This document shows positions 42,579-51,384 of a DNA stretch of 64,000 nucleotides, piece after piece. Numbering within the stretch: the first letter of the stretch is position 1; each line of letters begins with the position of its first letter. The stretch lies in NCBI GenBank assembly GCA_002345575.1, contig DDVX01000007.1, forward strand, positions 1 to 64,000, written 5' to 3'. A model generated the notes under the pieces. It did not search any database and was not told where the DNA came from. It was given only the letters and a program-made list of their open reading frames with translations. Both the position numbers and the translations under genes were made by a program. Origin of the DNA: Stutzerimonas stutzeri. GTDB taxonomy: Bacteria > Pseudomonadota > Gammaproteobacteria > Pseudomonadales > Pseudomonadaceae.

Positions 42579-44261
42579 TCAGGCGGCTACCTGCATACCT
42601 AGCGCGCGCACGCTTTCGGCAGCAAGGTCCAGAACGCTGACACGCGAGTCGTCACGTCGCAGGATCGCACCGCCTTCGAGGTAGTACTCGAGGCTGGTCA
42701 GGGCGTCAGCAAGGGTTTCGAGTAGCTGCTCTGACGGCATCTGTACACCTTCGAGCATCTGCTTCTGAATGAAATCCGCACAGGCGCCGATCAGCTCGGC
42801 AGCGCGATCCTGTTCAAGGAAACGTAGGCCGCCGCGTACCGCCATCAGGCTGAACGGGACATTGGCCAGGTGCAGTTTCTCGCCATTGGATTCCAGATAG
42901 GCGGTGATGGCCCGCTTGGCCAACGCAAGGCCGGCGGTGGCCTCACCGATAACCACGATGCAGGCTTCGGTGAGCTGATGGTTGGCGAACGCTTGCGCTT
43001 CGTTACCGACTTGAACGGTCTGCGGACGCGTATCACGCCGGCCGCCTCGTTCAAGACTGGCCACCATGCTTTCAACATAGAGCACCGCATCGGCCAATTT
43101 GAGCAGCGCTTCGGGGGCCGGTGAGCTCTCTGCGGTCCAGCCAGAAACCTGCCCCAGCTGTGCATGCAGAGCACTGGAGGCGGACGACAAGCCCACCATG
43201 CCAAGCGTCTTGGCCAGCTTGCCGAGCAGAGTATGCAGGTTGGCATAGGAGTCAGTCGCTGCAGTCTGACGCTCGATCAGATCCAGCAAGTCCTTGAGGC
43301 TCGCAAGCTCCTCGCGGATTGCAGATGACAACGAACGCATTACTGCCTGGCCGGGCCCAGCCAAACGCTGGGACTCGTCTTCGAGAAGATGATCGGTGAA
43401 GGGAAGCGAGCCCAGAGAAAATATTTCCCGGACCTGGCTTGCAATCGGTCCCCCGCTTTCCGCCAGGGCAACCAGATACAACAATTCCTTTAGCAAACTG
43501 CGCGGCGGTTCATGGGCACTGTTGACGATGAGTTGGCGAAGCTCTCGATCGACCTTGGAAAACAGCTGTTTGCGCGACTGACGAGGCAACAGCTGGCCAT
43601 CGAGCTGGGCCTCCAGCGCCGCGCTGCCCAGCCAACACAAGCGTCCTGCCGGAGTGTCGGCGTAAAGCATGTCCAATCGGCTGAGCGCGCGTCCCATGAG
43701 TTTAAGGCTGGCTGGTACATTGTTTTCACGGATGAAACCGAGCAGGCCGACCTGATACATCTGTCGCAACCGGCGCGACTCGGCGCTGCGCGCCGCCTGC
43801 TCACGTGCCGGCGCCGCCATCGCAGGGCGAGCATGGTCGAGGCGAACGCTGAAAAAAAAGCTTTCTGGCAAGGCGGGCTGAGCTGCGGCCAGGCGTAACG
43901 CATTGATCGGCGGCAGAAGCAGTTCGGGCATTTCCTGGCGACTGGCATCGACGCTTTCCAGGTAGCGCGCCAGCACGTACAGCGCATTGCTCAAGGCTGC
44001 AAGTTGCGTATCGCGCTCCTCCCCTGCCCCAACGGGAATGTCCGTGGCCAGCTGCAGGATTTCCTGGGCGAGCAACTCCGCACCGGTCAGCTCGATCAGA
44101 CTGAGGGTGCCGCGAACCTGCTTGAGGTTCTCGACCGCCTGCTGCAGCAAACCGCCGTTGTTACGATCGATGATGAAATGTTCGAGGCTCTGTTCGGCCT
44201 CTTCCATGGTCGCGAATAGCTCATCGCGAACCAGGCTAAGTGAAGTCGCTCCGGTAACCAT
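42579..44261 (-). CDS. fimL: Twitching-motility and virulence regulator FimL
   Basis: A 560-residue, mostly helical cytoplasmic protein resembling the N-terminal Hpt-like domains of the chemosensor kinase ChpA (e.g. ATMEEAEQSLEHFIIDRN, LKQVRGTLSLIELTGAELLAQEI) but without the phosphoacceptor His (the site reads QVRGTL) or kinase core. P. aeruginosa FimL has this size and sits between nudC and a crotonase gene, the same order as here. FimL promotes type IV pilus assembly and cAMP signalling via Vfr/CyaB. The identification rests on context plus the Hpt-like pattern. nudC starts directly after its stop. Confidence 0.85.
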   Translation of the reverse strand: MVTGATSLSLVRDELFATMEEAEQSLEHFIIDRNNGGLLQQAVENLKQVRGTLSLIELTGAELLAQEILQLATDIPVGAGEERDTQLAALSNALYVLARYLESVDASRQEMPELLLPPINALRLAAAQPALPESFFFSVRLDHARPAMAAPAREQAARSAESRRLRQMYQVGLLGFIRENNVPASLKLMGRALSRLDMLYADTPAGRLCWLGSAALEAQLDGQLLPRQSRKQLFSKVDRELRQLIVNSAHEPPRSLLKELLYLVALAESGGPIASQVREIFSLGSLPFTDHLLEDESQRLAGPGQAVMRSLSSAIREELASLKDLLDLIERQTAATDSYANLHTLLGKLAKTLGMVGLSSASSALHAQLGQVSGWTAESSPAPEALLKLADAVLYVESMVASLERGGRRDTRPQTVQVGNEAQAFANHQLTEACIVVIGEATAGLALAKRAITAYLESNGEKLHLANVPFSLMAVRGGLRFLEQDRAAELIGACADFIQKQMLEGVQMPSEQLLETLADALTSLEYYLEGGAILRRDDSRVSVLDLAAESVRALGMQVAA

Positions 44262-44298
44262 GCCTAGCGCGCCCCCCGCGCAACGTTTGGATGATGCA

Positions 44299-45111
44299 TC
44301 AGTTGGCGAAGTCCGGTTTCTGCTTGCTCATGTGAGCAGCCATGGCGACCTTGAGATCGGTCGACTGGAGCATGGCCGCATTCCAAGTCGCAACATATTC
44401 GAGGCCGTCATCGACGCGGTGGTCGCGCATATAGCGAATCATTTCCTTGGTTCCGCGTATGGCCAAGGGTGACTTGCCGGCGATCTGCGCCGCCAGTTCC
44501 AGCACCGCCTCCATCAAGGCCGACTGATCCAGATAGGCACGATTGACCAAGCCAATGGACTGCGCTTCCTGCCCATCGACGGTACGCCCGGTATAGGCCA
44601 ACTCCCGCATGAGACCATCGCCGATGATACGAGGCAGGCGCTGCAAAGTACCGACATCAGCGGCCATCCCCATGTCGATTTCCTTGATGGAAAACTGTGC
44701 GTCGAGCGTGCAGTAACGCATGTCGCAAGCTGTAATCAAGTCGATAGCGCCACCAAGGCAATAGCCGTGGATGGCGGCAATCACCGGCTTGCGGCAGTTG
44801 TCCACGGCATTGAAGGAAGCCTGTAGCTTGAGGATTTTACGGCGCAACAGCTCGGCGTTGCGACCGATATCGCTGCCCATGCCACTTGCGGCCTGGGCTA
44901 GCAATTGCAGGTCGATACCCGCCGAAAAGTGTTTCCCCTCGCCCGTCAACACGACCACTCGTACCTCGTCGGTGTCATCTACCCACTGGAAGATGTCGAC
45001 GATCTCGCTCCAGAACGCAGCGTTCATGGCATTGAGCTTTTCAGGCCGATTGATCGCTATATGGGCGACCCGGTCCTTCAGTTCCACACGAAAGGCTTGG
45101 TATTCGGTCAC
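44299..45111 (-). CDS. Enoyl-CoA hydratase/isomerase, ECH1 (dienoyl-CoA isomerase)-like
   Basis: A 270-residue crotonase. The oxyanion segment is FSAGIDL with AIHGYCLGGAIDL. The catalytic region FSIKEIDMGMAADVGTLQRLP places a Glu and an Asp eight residues apart, the pair used by delta3,5-delta2,4-dienoyl-CoA isomerase (ECH1), and its wording is close to mammalian ECH1. It would help beta-oxidation of unsaturated fatty acids with odd-position double bonds. The start is a GTG with GAGGAAG upstream. It lies 37 bases before fimL on the same strand. Confidence 0.85.
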   Translation of the reverse strand: MTEYQAFRVELKDRVAHIAINRPEKLNAMNAAFWSEIVDIFQWVDDTDEVRVVVLTGEGKHFSAGIDLQLLAQAASGMGSDIGRNAELLRRKILKLQASFNAVDNCRKPVIAAIHGYCLGGAIDLITACDMRYCTLDAQFSIKEIDMGMAADVGTLQRLPRIIGDGLMRELAYTGRTVDGQEAQSIGLVNRAYLDQSALMEAVLELAAQIAGKSPLAIRGTKEMIRYMRDHRVDDGLEYVATWNAAMLQSTDLKVAMAAHMSKQKPDFAN

Positions 45112-45271
45112 GCTATCTTCCTCGACTGCATGTGCCTGAGCGGATTGTTAGGTCTTCTCAGGGGCCTGTCTCAAGCTGGACAACTATAACAACAGCCGGC
45201 CGAAAGTCGATGCAAGACCTTGTGATGCAGCCCACGCCCTGCACAACATGTATGCAAGTCATCTGGTCGGT

Positions 45272-47524
45272 TTATCCCTGCGCAATACAATCGACCGTGT
45301 AACGAGGACCGTCGGGGTGCTCCTCGCGCTGCAGCCCGTGGACATCGGCGTCGAAGCCGGGAAAGCTCAGAGCGAACTGCCGTGCAAAGTCGAGGTAATC
45401 GAGAATCGAGCGCGTCTCGGCGGTGAAGCGCTCACCCGGCATGATAAGCGGTATACCTGGTGGATATGGCACCAGCATTACCGCTGCGATCCGCCCCTCC
45501 AAAGCGTCAATCGGCACCGCCTCAACCTCTCCACGCACCAACTTGTCATAAGCGTCAGCGGGTTTGAGCACCTGCTCTGGCAGTACGGTGTACATGCGCC
45601 GCATGGCTTTTGCGGTGGCATTTTCCCGGTAGCAATCATGTAGCGCAGCGCACAGATCGCGCAGCCCCATGCCGGCGTAGAGGTTACCGCCCGCAAGCGC
45701 CACGCTGGGCAGCGCATCGCAGAGCGGAACGTTGTTGTCATAGTAGCGCTTGAACTCAAGCAACTCGGTTAGCAGCGTGCTCCATTTGCCCTTGGTGATG
45801 CCCATGGTGAACAGCACCAGCATCGAGTAAAGCCCGGTCTTTTCTACCACCAGGCCGCGCTCCCAGAGGAATCGGCTGACCACTGCTGCCGGGATGCCGC
45901 GCTCACTCAGCTTGCCATGGGCGGTTAGACCCGGCGTGGTCAGCGTCACTTTGATCGGGTCGAGCAGCACATAGTCCTTGGCGACATCACCAAAGCCGTG
46001 CCACTCCGCATGCGGCTGCAGCAGCCAGTCGGCGGTAGCAAGGGCTTCTGCACCTTCCGCGGTCTCCGGCTGCCAAATGCTGAACCACCAGTCGTCGGCC
46101 GCCAGATGGCTGCGCAAATTAGCCAGAGCACGACGGAAGCTCAGCGCCTCGTCAAAGGTTTCCTGGATCAGCGAGCGCCCTGCCGGACCCTCCATCATCG
46201 CCGAGGCTACATCCAGCGAGGCCAGGATGCCGTACTGCGGCGAGGTGGAGATATGCATCATGAAGGCTTCGTTGAAACGGTCACGATCCAGTTGGCGCTG
46301 CTGGCTGTCGAGCACATGGATCATCGAAGCCTGACTGAAGGCCGCCAGCACCTTGTGTGGCGAGTGAGTGGTGAAGACTAATGGCCCCTGCTCGCGGGTA
46401 TCCATTCCGTAGCGGCCATCGTAGAACTCGTGGAAGGCCGCGTAGGCATACCAAGCCTCATCGAAATGCAGCACATCGACACTGTTGCCCAGAGTGCGCT
46501 TGATCAGGTTGGCGTTGTAACAGAGGCCGTCGTACGTCGAATTGGTCACCACCGCGAGCTTGACCCGTGGCGGTCGTCCACGCGCGAGCGGATTGGCCTC
46601 GATCTTGGCCTGTATGGACGCTGGCGTGAACTCTTCCAGCGGAATCGGGCCAATGATGCCCAGCTCATTGCGCGACGGTGTGAGGTAGAGCGGAATCGCA
46701 CCGGTCATGATGATCGAGTGCAGGATGGACTTGTGGCAGTTGCGATCCACCAGCACCAGGTCGTCCCGCGCGACCATCGAATGCCAGACGATCTTGTTCG
46801 CCGTCGAGGTACCGTTGATCACGAAAAAGGTGTGGTCAGCGCCGAAGTTGCGCGCCGCACGGACCTCGGCCGCTGCCAGCGGTCCGGTGTGATCGAGCAA
46901 CGAGCCCAGTTCCGGTACTGATACCGAAAGGTCGGAACGCAGGGTGTTTTCTCCGAAGAACTGATGAAAAGCCTGCCCCACCGGGCTCTTGCGAAAGGCG
47001 ACGCCGCCACCGTGGCCCGGGGTGTGCCAGGAATAGTTGGAGTCGCCCGTGTGCTGCACCAGCGCACGGAAGAACGGAGGTAGCAGCCCATCTAGATAAT
47101 TGCGCGCCGCCCGCGCTACCTGCCGCGCGAGGAAGGGCACCGTATCTTCGAAAAGATAGAGCAGCCCGCGCAGCTCGTTCAGATCGGCCATCGCTTCGGC
47201 GGGCGCATTCTCGATGGTGATCTGCTCACCGAGCGCAAAGATCGGCAATCGAGGCGCACGACGCCGCGACACGCGGATCAGGCCGACCACATCCTGTAGC
47301 AGGCGCTGGTTGTCTCCCGCGCCTTCAGCCGCCACCAAAATGCAGGCCAGGCCGTGATGGGTGGAGGCTACGATGCGCCCTTCGGCGGCGCTCCCGGTTG
47401 GCAGGATATGGAAGCCATCCTGCTCCAGCTCAGCGGCAATTTCGCGAACCCGCTCACCGGCTACCGTATCGGCCTTGATGTCGCGGTGAACGATCAGGAT
47501 GGGGAATTTCAGGTCTTTATGCAT
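45272..47524 (-). CDS. ldcA: Lysine decarboxylase LdcA (Orn/Lys/Arg decarboxylase class I)
   Basis: A 750-residue PLP fold-I decarboxylase. An N-terminal receiver-like wing (HKDLKFPILIVHRDIKADTV) is followed by the core, with SWHTPGHGGGVAFRKSP and the PLP lysine in FTTHSPHKVLAAFSQ. Length and N-terminus match Pseudomonas LdcA, which makes cadaverine from lysine. Arginine or ornithine specificity cannot be excluded from sequence alone. The ATG at 47524 has AGGAAA about 8 bases upstream and reproduces the family N-terminus; a longer frame of 19 codons has no ribosome site. It lies 78 bases downstream of dnaQ. Confidence 0.9.
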   Translation of the reverse strand: MHKDLKFPILIVHRDIKADTVAGERVREIAAELEQDGFHILPTGSAAEGRIVASTHHGLACILVAAEGAGDNQRLLQDVVGLIRVSRRRAPRLPIFALGEQITIENAPAEAMADLNELRGLLYLFEDTVPFLARQVARAARNYLDGLLPPFFRALVQHTGDSNYSWHTPGHGGGVAFRKSPVGQAFHQFFGENTLRSDLSVSVPELGSLLDHTGPLAAAEVRAARNFGADHTFFVINGTSTANKIVWHSMVARDDLVLVDRNCHKSILHSIIMTGAIPLYLTPSRNELGIIGPIPLEEFTPASIQAKIEANPLARGRPPRVKLAVVTNSTYDGLCYNANLIKRTLGNSVDVLHFDEAWYAYAAFHEFYDGRYGMDTREQGPLVFTTHSPHKVLAAFSQASMIHVLDSQQRQLDRDRFNEAFMMHISTSPQYGILASLDVASAMMEGPAGRSLIQETFDEALSFRRALANLRSHLAADDWWFSIWQPETAEGAEALATADWLLQPHAEWHGFGDVAKDYVLLDPIKVTLTTPGLTAHGKLSERGIPAAVVSRFLWERGLVVEKTGLYSMLVLFTMGITKGKWSTLLTELLEFKRYYDNNVPLCDALPSVALAGGNLYAGMGLRDLCAALHDCYRENATAKAMRRMYTVLPEQVLKPADAYDKLVRGEVEAVPIDALEGRIAAVMLVPYPPGIPLIMPGERFTAETRSILDYLDFARQFALSFPGFDADVHGLQREEHPDGPRYTVDCIAQG

Positions 47525-47602
47525 GAAGGGTTTCCTGAAGATGCGTTCCTTCAGGGTAGAAGCTTCGCCTTCAGTCACCAAGCTCGAATATTAAAGCTCT
47601 GC

Positions 47603-48376
47603 TCAAGCGGGCGTCGTTTCGCTCGCCTGCTCAAGCTGCACCCACAAGGGCTGAGCGCCTGCCGCCTTCTCGATAGCTTGCATGCGCGCCACATGCGCAG
47701 CGAGTTCTTCGGCGCTGGCGCGGAGTATCGGGGTCTGAAGGCGGTCGGTCGGCAAGCGGCGAATCGGTGTAGGTTGCTGACGCCCACCGTTTTCCCCTTC
47801 AGCCCCATCACCGGCAAGGGACAGATTGGTCTGCCCGCCGGTCATGGTCAGCCAAACATCGGCGAGAATCTCGGCATCGAGCAATGCGCCGTGCAGCTCA
47901 CGCCCGGAGTTGTCCACGCCGTAGCGCTTGCACAGCGCGTCAAGGCTGTTGCGCTGGCCGGGATGTCGTTCACGCGCCATCAGCAGGGTGTCGAGAATTC
48001 CGCAGTGGTCGCTCAGCTCAGCACGCTCGCGCTGGCCGAGCAAAGCAAACTCATTGTTGATAAAGCCGACGTCGAACGCTGCGTTGTGGATGACCAGCTG
48101 CGCGCCCTTGATGAACTCGAAGAATTCATCGGCAACATCCCGAAAGCGTGGCTTATCGACCAGGAATTCATTAGTGATGCCATGCACTGCAATGGCGCCC
48201 TCATCCACCTCACGGTCCGGCTGCAGATAGACGTGGTAGTGCCGCCCCGTCAGGCGTCGGCCGATGACTTCGACGCAGCCGATCTCGATGATGCGGTGGC
48301 CATCGGTCACCGGCATGCCAGTGGTTTCTGTATCCAGCACTACTGTCCTGTCAGTAGCATGTTTGTAAATCGTCAT
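47603..48376 (-). CDS. dnaQ: DNA polymerase III epsilon subunit (3'-5' proofreading exonuclease)
   Basis: A 257-residue DEDDh exonuclease. Exo I is VVLDTETTG near residues 12-20, with IIEIGCVEVIGRR after it. Exo II is IHNAAFDVGFINNEF, and Exo III includes HGALLDAEILADVW. The C-terminal tail would bind the alpha polymerase subunit. In pseudomonads dnaQ normally follows rnhA in the same direction; here the DNA just upstream is foreign and holds a divergent recombinase gene, so dnaQ must use a promoter in the 117-base spacer or inside the island. The gene itself is intact. Confidence 0.95.
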   Translation of the reverse strand: MTIYKHATDRTVVLDTETTGMPVTDGHRIIEIGCVEVIGRRLTGRHYHVYLQPDREVDEGAIAVHGITNEFLVDKPRFRDVADEFFEFIKGAQLVIHNAAFDVGFINNEFALLGQRERAELSDHCGILDTLLMARERHPGQRNSLDALCKRYGVDNSGRELHGALLDAEILADVWLTMTGGQTNLSLAGDGAEGENGGRQQPTPIRRLPTDRLQTPILRASAEELAAHVARMQAIEKAAGAQPLWVQLEQASETTPA

Positions 48377-48447
48377 AGAACGTCCGCCTCAGATCCCCAT
48401 GGATCCTAACATTTATTGAAAAGAATCGGTAACGGGCTGCACCTGAG

Positions 48448-48465
48448 TGTAAACCGCCCTTTACA
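48448..48465. promoter_or_regulatory. Palindrome TGTAAA-N6-TTTACA at the island edge
   Basis: TGTAAA (48448-48453) and TTTACA (48460-48465) form a perfect inverted repeat around CCGCCC. Extended to 12 bases per arm, eight positions match. Two inverted arms around a 6-base core are the geometry of a tyrosine-recombinase crossover site. The position, 29 bases before the first recombinase ATG, also suits an autoregulatory operator. Neither role is proven. Confidence 0.4.
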
Positions 48466-48493
48466 TTCCTCAATAGTGCGCCAAACTGACAAT

Positions 48494-49705
48494 ATGAAAT
48501 ACAAAATGAAAACCTTCATTGCTAGCTCTGGCGAACGATTTTCTCAGCTTTATGAGGCTGATGAGCCTGGCTTCCCGCTGTTCTACCCAACCGCGTTCAT
48601 TGCCCGCGCAATCCGACTATCTACCACGCACGAGACTCAGAAGGTCTACCTAGCAACAATCAAGCGAATCTGCGAATGGGAGTCCGGTAGGGGAATAGAC
48701 TTAGCCATGCGCTTCCATGACCGTAGATTTCTCAGTACCGCAGAGATTGATGATTTAGCCAATCATCTGCGTGCCCGCAAGCTAGGTGATAAGGGAGAAG
48801 TAATTGGAAGCCCTAAATACAACACCTATGTCGCATACGCAGCAGATTACATACGTTGGCTGGCGGATGAGGTGATAACCGATTCAAATACCCCTGATGT
48901 TAGGGATGCTATCAAAGACCAACACACCAAATTACTGAAGAAAAAAAGGCGAAAAAGCGGGTCAAAGACTGCACGTGAGCAGAGTATTGCTGCGGCAAGG
49001 CTATCTGTCGAAGCCAACAACCTATTGCTGGATTTATTCGACCAACCATTTAAGGGCATTCAGCAGCCTCAAGATGTGGGGCCAAGACTGCGCAATGTTG
49101 TGATGCTGCGCGTTCTTTACGAAACAGGTATGCGGATCGGTGAGCTGCTAAGCCTGAAACTTAAGAGTTTCATCGAAGCCGTTGGTGGCGATAGCGCTTA
49201 CCTAAAAATTGAGCGTAACCACCACGATGCTGTCGACAAACGAGTAAATCAGCCCGTCGCCAAAACACTTGGTCGCATTGTACCTATATCGGAAAGCCTC
49301 GAAAAACTGATAGAGAATTACCGGGATAGCTGGCGCGCAGAAGTGCCAAATGTCGGCTTTTCAAATGAAGACTTCATTTTTGTTGTGCATCGGAGCGGGG
49401 CTAGCCAAGGGTTAGCACTCCCTGCTGCATCCTTTTATGCAAGTTTAGCGAATCTAAAAAAATTAAATCCCACACTCATGCCCGTTCATCCACACCTCTT
49501 ACGTCATGACTGGAACTACCGGTTTTCTAAGAAAGCAGACCTCGAAGGAATGTCTAAGGAAGAAGAGCGCACTGCAAGGGCAGCATTACAGGGGTGGGCT
49601 ATTGACTCACATATGCCATCGGTCTATGGCCGCCGTCATACCGAGGAAATCGCACATGATATTGGCAGAAAAATCTCTTCAGATACTACAAGATTAACAT
49701 CATGA
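48494..49705 (+). CDS. Tyrosine recombinase 1 of the tandem trio
   Basis: A 403-residue phage-integrase-family recombinase. The full catalytic set is visible: R214 in YETGMRIGELL, K238 in YLKIE, H334-x2-R337 in VHPHLLRHDW, W368 and nucleophile Y378 in MPSVYGRRH. The N-terminal 170 residues form a SAM-like core-binding domain (HETQKVYLATIKRICEWE). I chose the ATG at 48494 since it begins a normal fold; a TTG at 48416 would add 26 residues and run over the palindrome. The stop overlaps the next start as ATGA. It is the only one of the three with an entirely canonical active site in the usual spacing. Confidence 0.88.
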   Translation: MKYKMKTFIASSGERFSQLYEADEPGFPLFYPTAFIARAIRLSTTHETQKVYLATIKRICEWESGRGIDLAMRFHDRRFLSTAEIDDLANHLRARKLGDKGEVIGSPKYNTYVAYAADYIRWLADEVITDSNTPDVRDAIKDQHTKLLKKKRRKSGSKTAREQSIAAARLSVEANNLLLDLFDQPFKGIQQPQDVGPRLRNVVMLRVLYETGMRIGELLSLKLKSFIEAVGGDSAYLKIERNHHDAVDKRVNQPVAKTLGRIVPISESLEKLIENYRDSWRAEVPNVGFSNEDFIFVVHRSGASQGLALPAASFYASLANLKKLNPTLMPVHPHLLRHDWNYRFSKKADLEGMSKEEERTARAALQGWAIDSHMPSVYGRRHTEEIAHDIGRKISSDTTRLTS

Positions 49706-51384
49706 ATAACAAACCTGTCCCGCCCGTCAAGGCTGTAACCCATGAAGTAGATCTAAAGCGAACTGAGCGTGTAGACCAACAAGGCGAGGCATTTTTTTGG
49801 GATGGTGATGCTCTCGTTCAGGCGGGGAAAGATCGTACATACATGGCAAAGGGCCTGTCGGAGCTGAACCCCACGCTAAAAGCTTCATTCAAACAGCACC
49901 TAATCTCGTTCACTAAACAGGGAGATTATGCTCAGAATACTTACAGCACCTTTTTCAGTGTTCTGAGAGCAACACTGAATCTGTATCCACCTAGTGGATT
50001 TGACGCAACTTGGATGGCGCAGGCGCTGACTAATCCAGGCTTTCTTCGCCATAAAAAAGTTGCTACCCGCCTCTTCGTGTATTGGCAAGGTCGCGACAGC
50101 ACCGTCATCAGCCATGATGCCTTGCACTTGCTCGATGATACGGTGGCACACCGCCGAGGCCCGCGCAACGTGCTTTCCGACGACCCAGAGAAAAGCTGGC
50201 TAACCGACTTGGAATATGAGGTCTTGCTCAGTGCTGTATGGGCTAACTATGACAACAGGGCCTCCAGCACTCAGGTGACGCTTATCAGACTATTTTCCAT
50301 GCAATATGCGAGAAGGCCTCTCCAGTTCGCACATCTTAAAGTGGGCGATATCCGTATAAGCAACGGCTCCGATAGCCAAGGCCTCACCGGACGAATAGCT
50401 GACTTTCCGGGAATCAAGGATATGACCGCTGAAACTGGCTTTCGAGATGCTGGTTTTGAACCTCACCCCTTGGCTGATCACTTGTGGGATCTATGCGAAG
50501 TTCAGCGCCAGGAAGTCAGGATATTGTATGAGCACACGTTTGGCTTTTCGCTCACTGACGATCAATTGAATAAGCTGCCACTCTTTTGCAGCGAGAAGTG
50601 TATCAGAAAGGCTCGACAACTCATTGAGGTTCACTACCAACTGGATCTTCGTGAAAATCTAGACAGCGAACAATTTCATCTACACCGACAGCAGATCACC
50701 AAAATACTTAGGTGGGAATTGAATACACCGACTTGCGCATTTGGAACTAAGCAGCTTCGACAGTCTTCAAGTTTGAAGCGTCCTAAGCCTCCAATTAGCC
50801 TTCGCACCAACGAGCCATTGGTAGTTACCGCAACGCGAATGCGCCACACACGGGCAAGGCAGCTCGCCCGCAAAGGCGTACCTAGGTCAGTACTATCGCA
50901 CTGGCTGGGCCATACAGAAGGTAGATCGCTGGATGCATACTACAATGACCCAGCAGAGCAGGCGCGTGAACTCGATGAAGCAATGTCCCCCGTGTTAACA
51001 CCGCTAGCAATGGCTTTTGCCGGAACTCTCATAGAGTCAGAGAATCAGGCAACAAGGGCCAGCGACCCGACTAGCAAACTTGAATTTGCCAGCGCAGGTC
51101 AGCTCAAAAACGTCGGGTTCTGTGGTAAGCACAGTTTCTGTACAACAAGCACAGTGCCTGTCCCCTGCTACCGGTGCAAACACTTTGAACCTTTGGTCGA
51201 CGCACCTCACCAAGAAGTGCATGAAGCACTGGTTAAGCGACAGGAAGCCGAGAAACAAACATTGAAAATAGGCGGCCTAAGAAATCTTTTGATCCCCATT
51301 GACTTTTCCGCTGACATTCGCGCAGTTGAAAACTGCATCGCGCACTGTAACGCCAGGCTGGCCGAACGGAAAATCAAAGCATGA
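49702..51384 (+). CDS. Tyrosine recombinase 2 of the tandem trio, altered His box
   Basis: A 560-residue recombinase-like protein. The catalytic domain shows R204 or R205 (QYARRPLQFAHL), R381-H382 in TATRMRHTRARQ, LGH at 402-404 and Tyr413/414 (DAYYNDP). The first His of the usual HxxR box is Thr378, so activity may be changed. After residue 470 a cysteine cluster (C474, C480, C489, C492) suggests a zinc ribbon. Start and stop overlap both neighbours as ATGA, so the three genes are translationally coupled. Tn554 TnpA/TnpB and other multi-recombinase elements show a comparable division of labour; close homology is not claimed. Confidence 0.82.
   Translation: MNNKPVPPVKAVTHEVDLKRTERVDQQGEAFFWDGDALVQAGKDRTYMAKGLSELNPTLKASFKQHLISFTKQGDYAQNTYSTFFSVLRATLNLYPPSGFDATWMAQALTNPGFLRHKKVATRLFVYWQGRDSTVISHDALHLLDDTVAHRRGPRNVLSDDPEKSWLTDLEYEVLLSAVWANYDNRASSTQVTLIRLFSMQYARRPLQFAHLKVGDIRISNGSDSQGLTGRIADFPGIKDMTAETGFRDAGFEPHPLADHLWDLCEVQRQEVRILYEHTFGFSLTDDQLNKLPLFCSEKCIRKARQLIEVHYQLDLRENLDSEQFHLHRQQITKILRWELNTPTCAFGTKQLRQSSSLKRPKPPISLRTNEPLVVTATRMRHTRARQLARKGVPRSVLSHWLGHTEGRSLDAYYNDPAEQARELDEAMSPVLTPLAMAFAGTLIESENQATRASDPTSKLEFASAGQLKNVGFCGKHSFCTTSTVPVPCYRCKHFEPLVDAPHQEVHEALVKRQEAEKQTLKIGGLRNLLIPIDFSADIRAVENCIAHCNARLAERKIKA

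Noticed and set aside
48370..48500. tRNA gene as the attachment site of the island
   Set aside because: No cloverleaf or tRNA 3' end sequence is present between dnaQ and the first recombinase.
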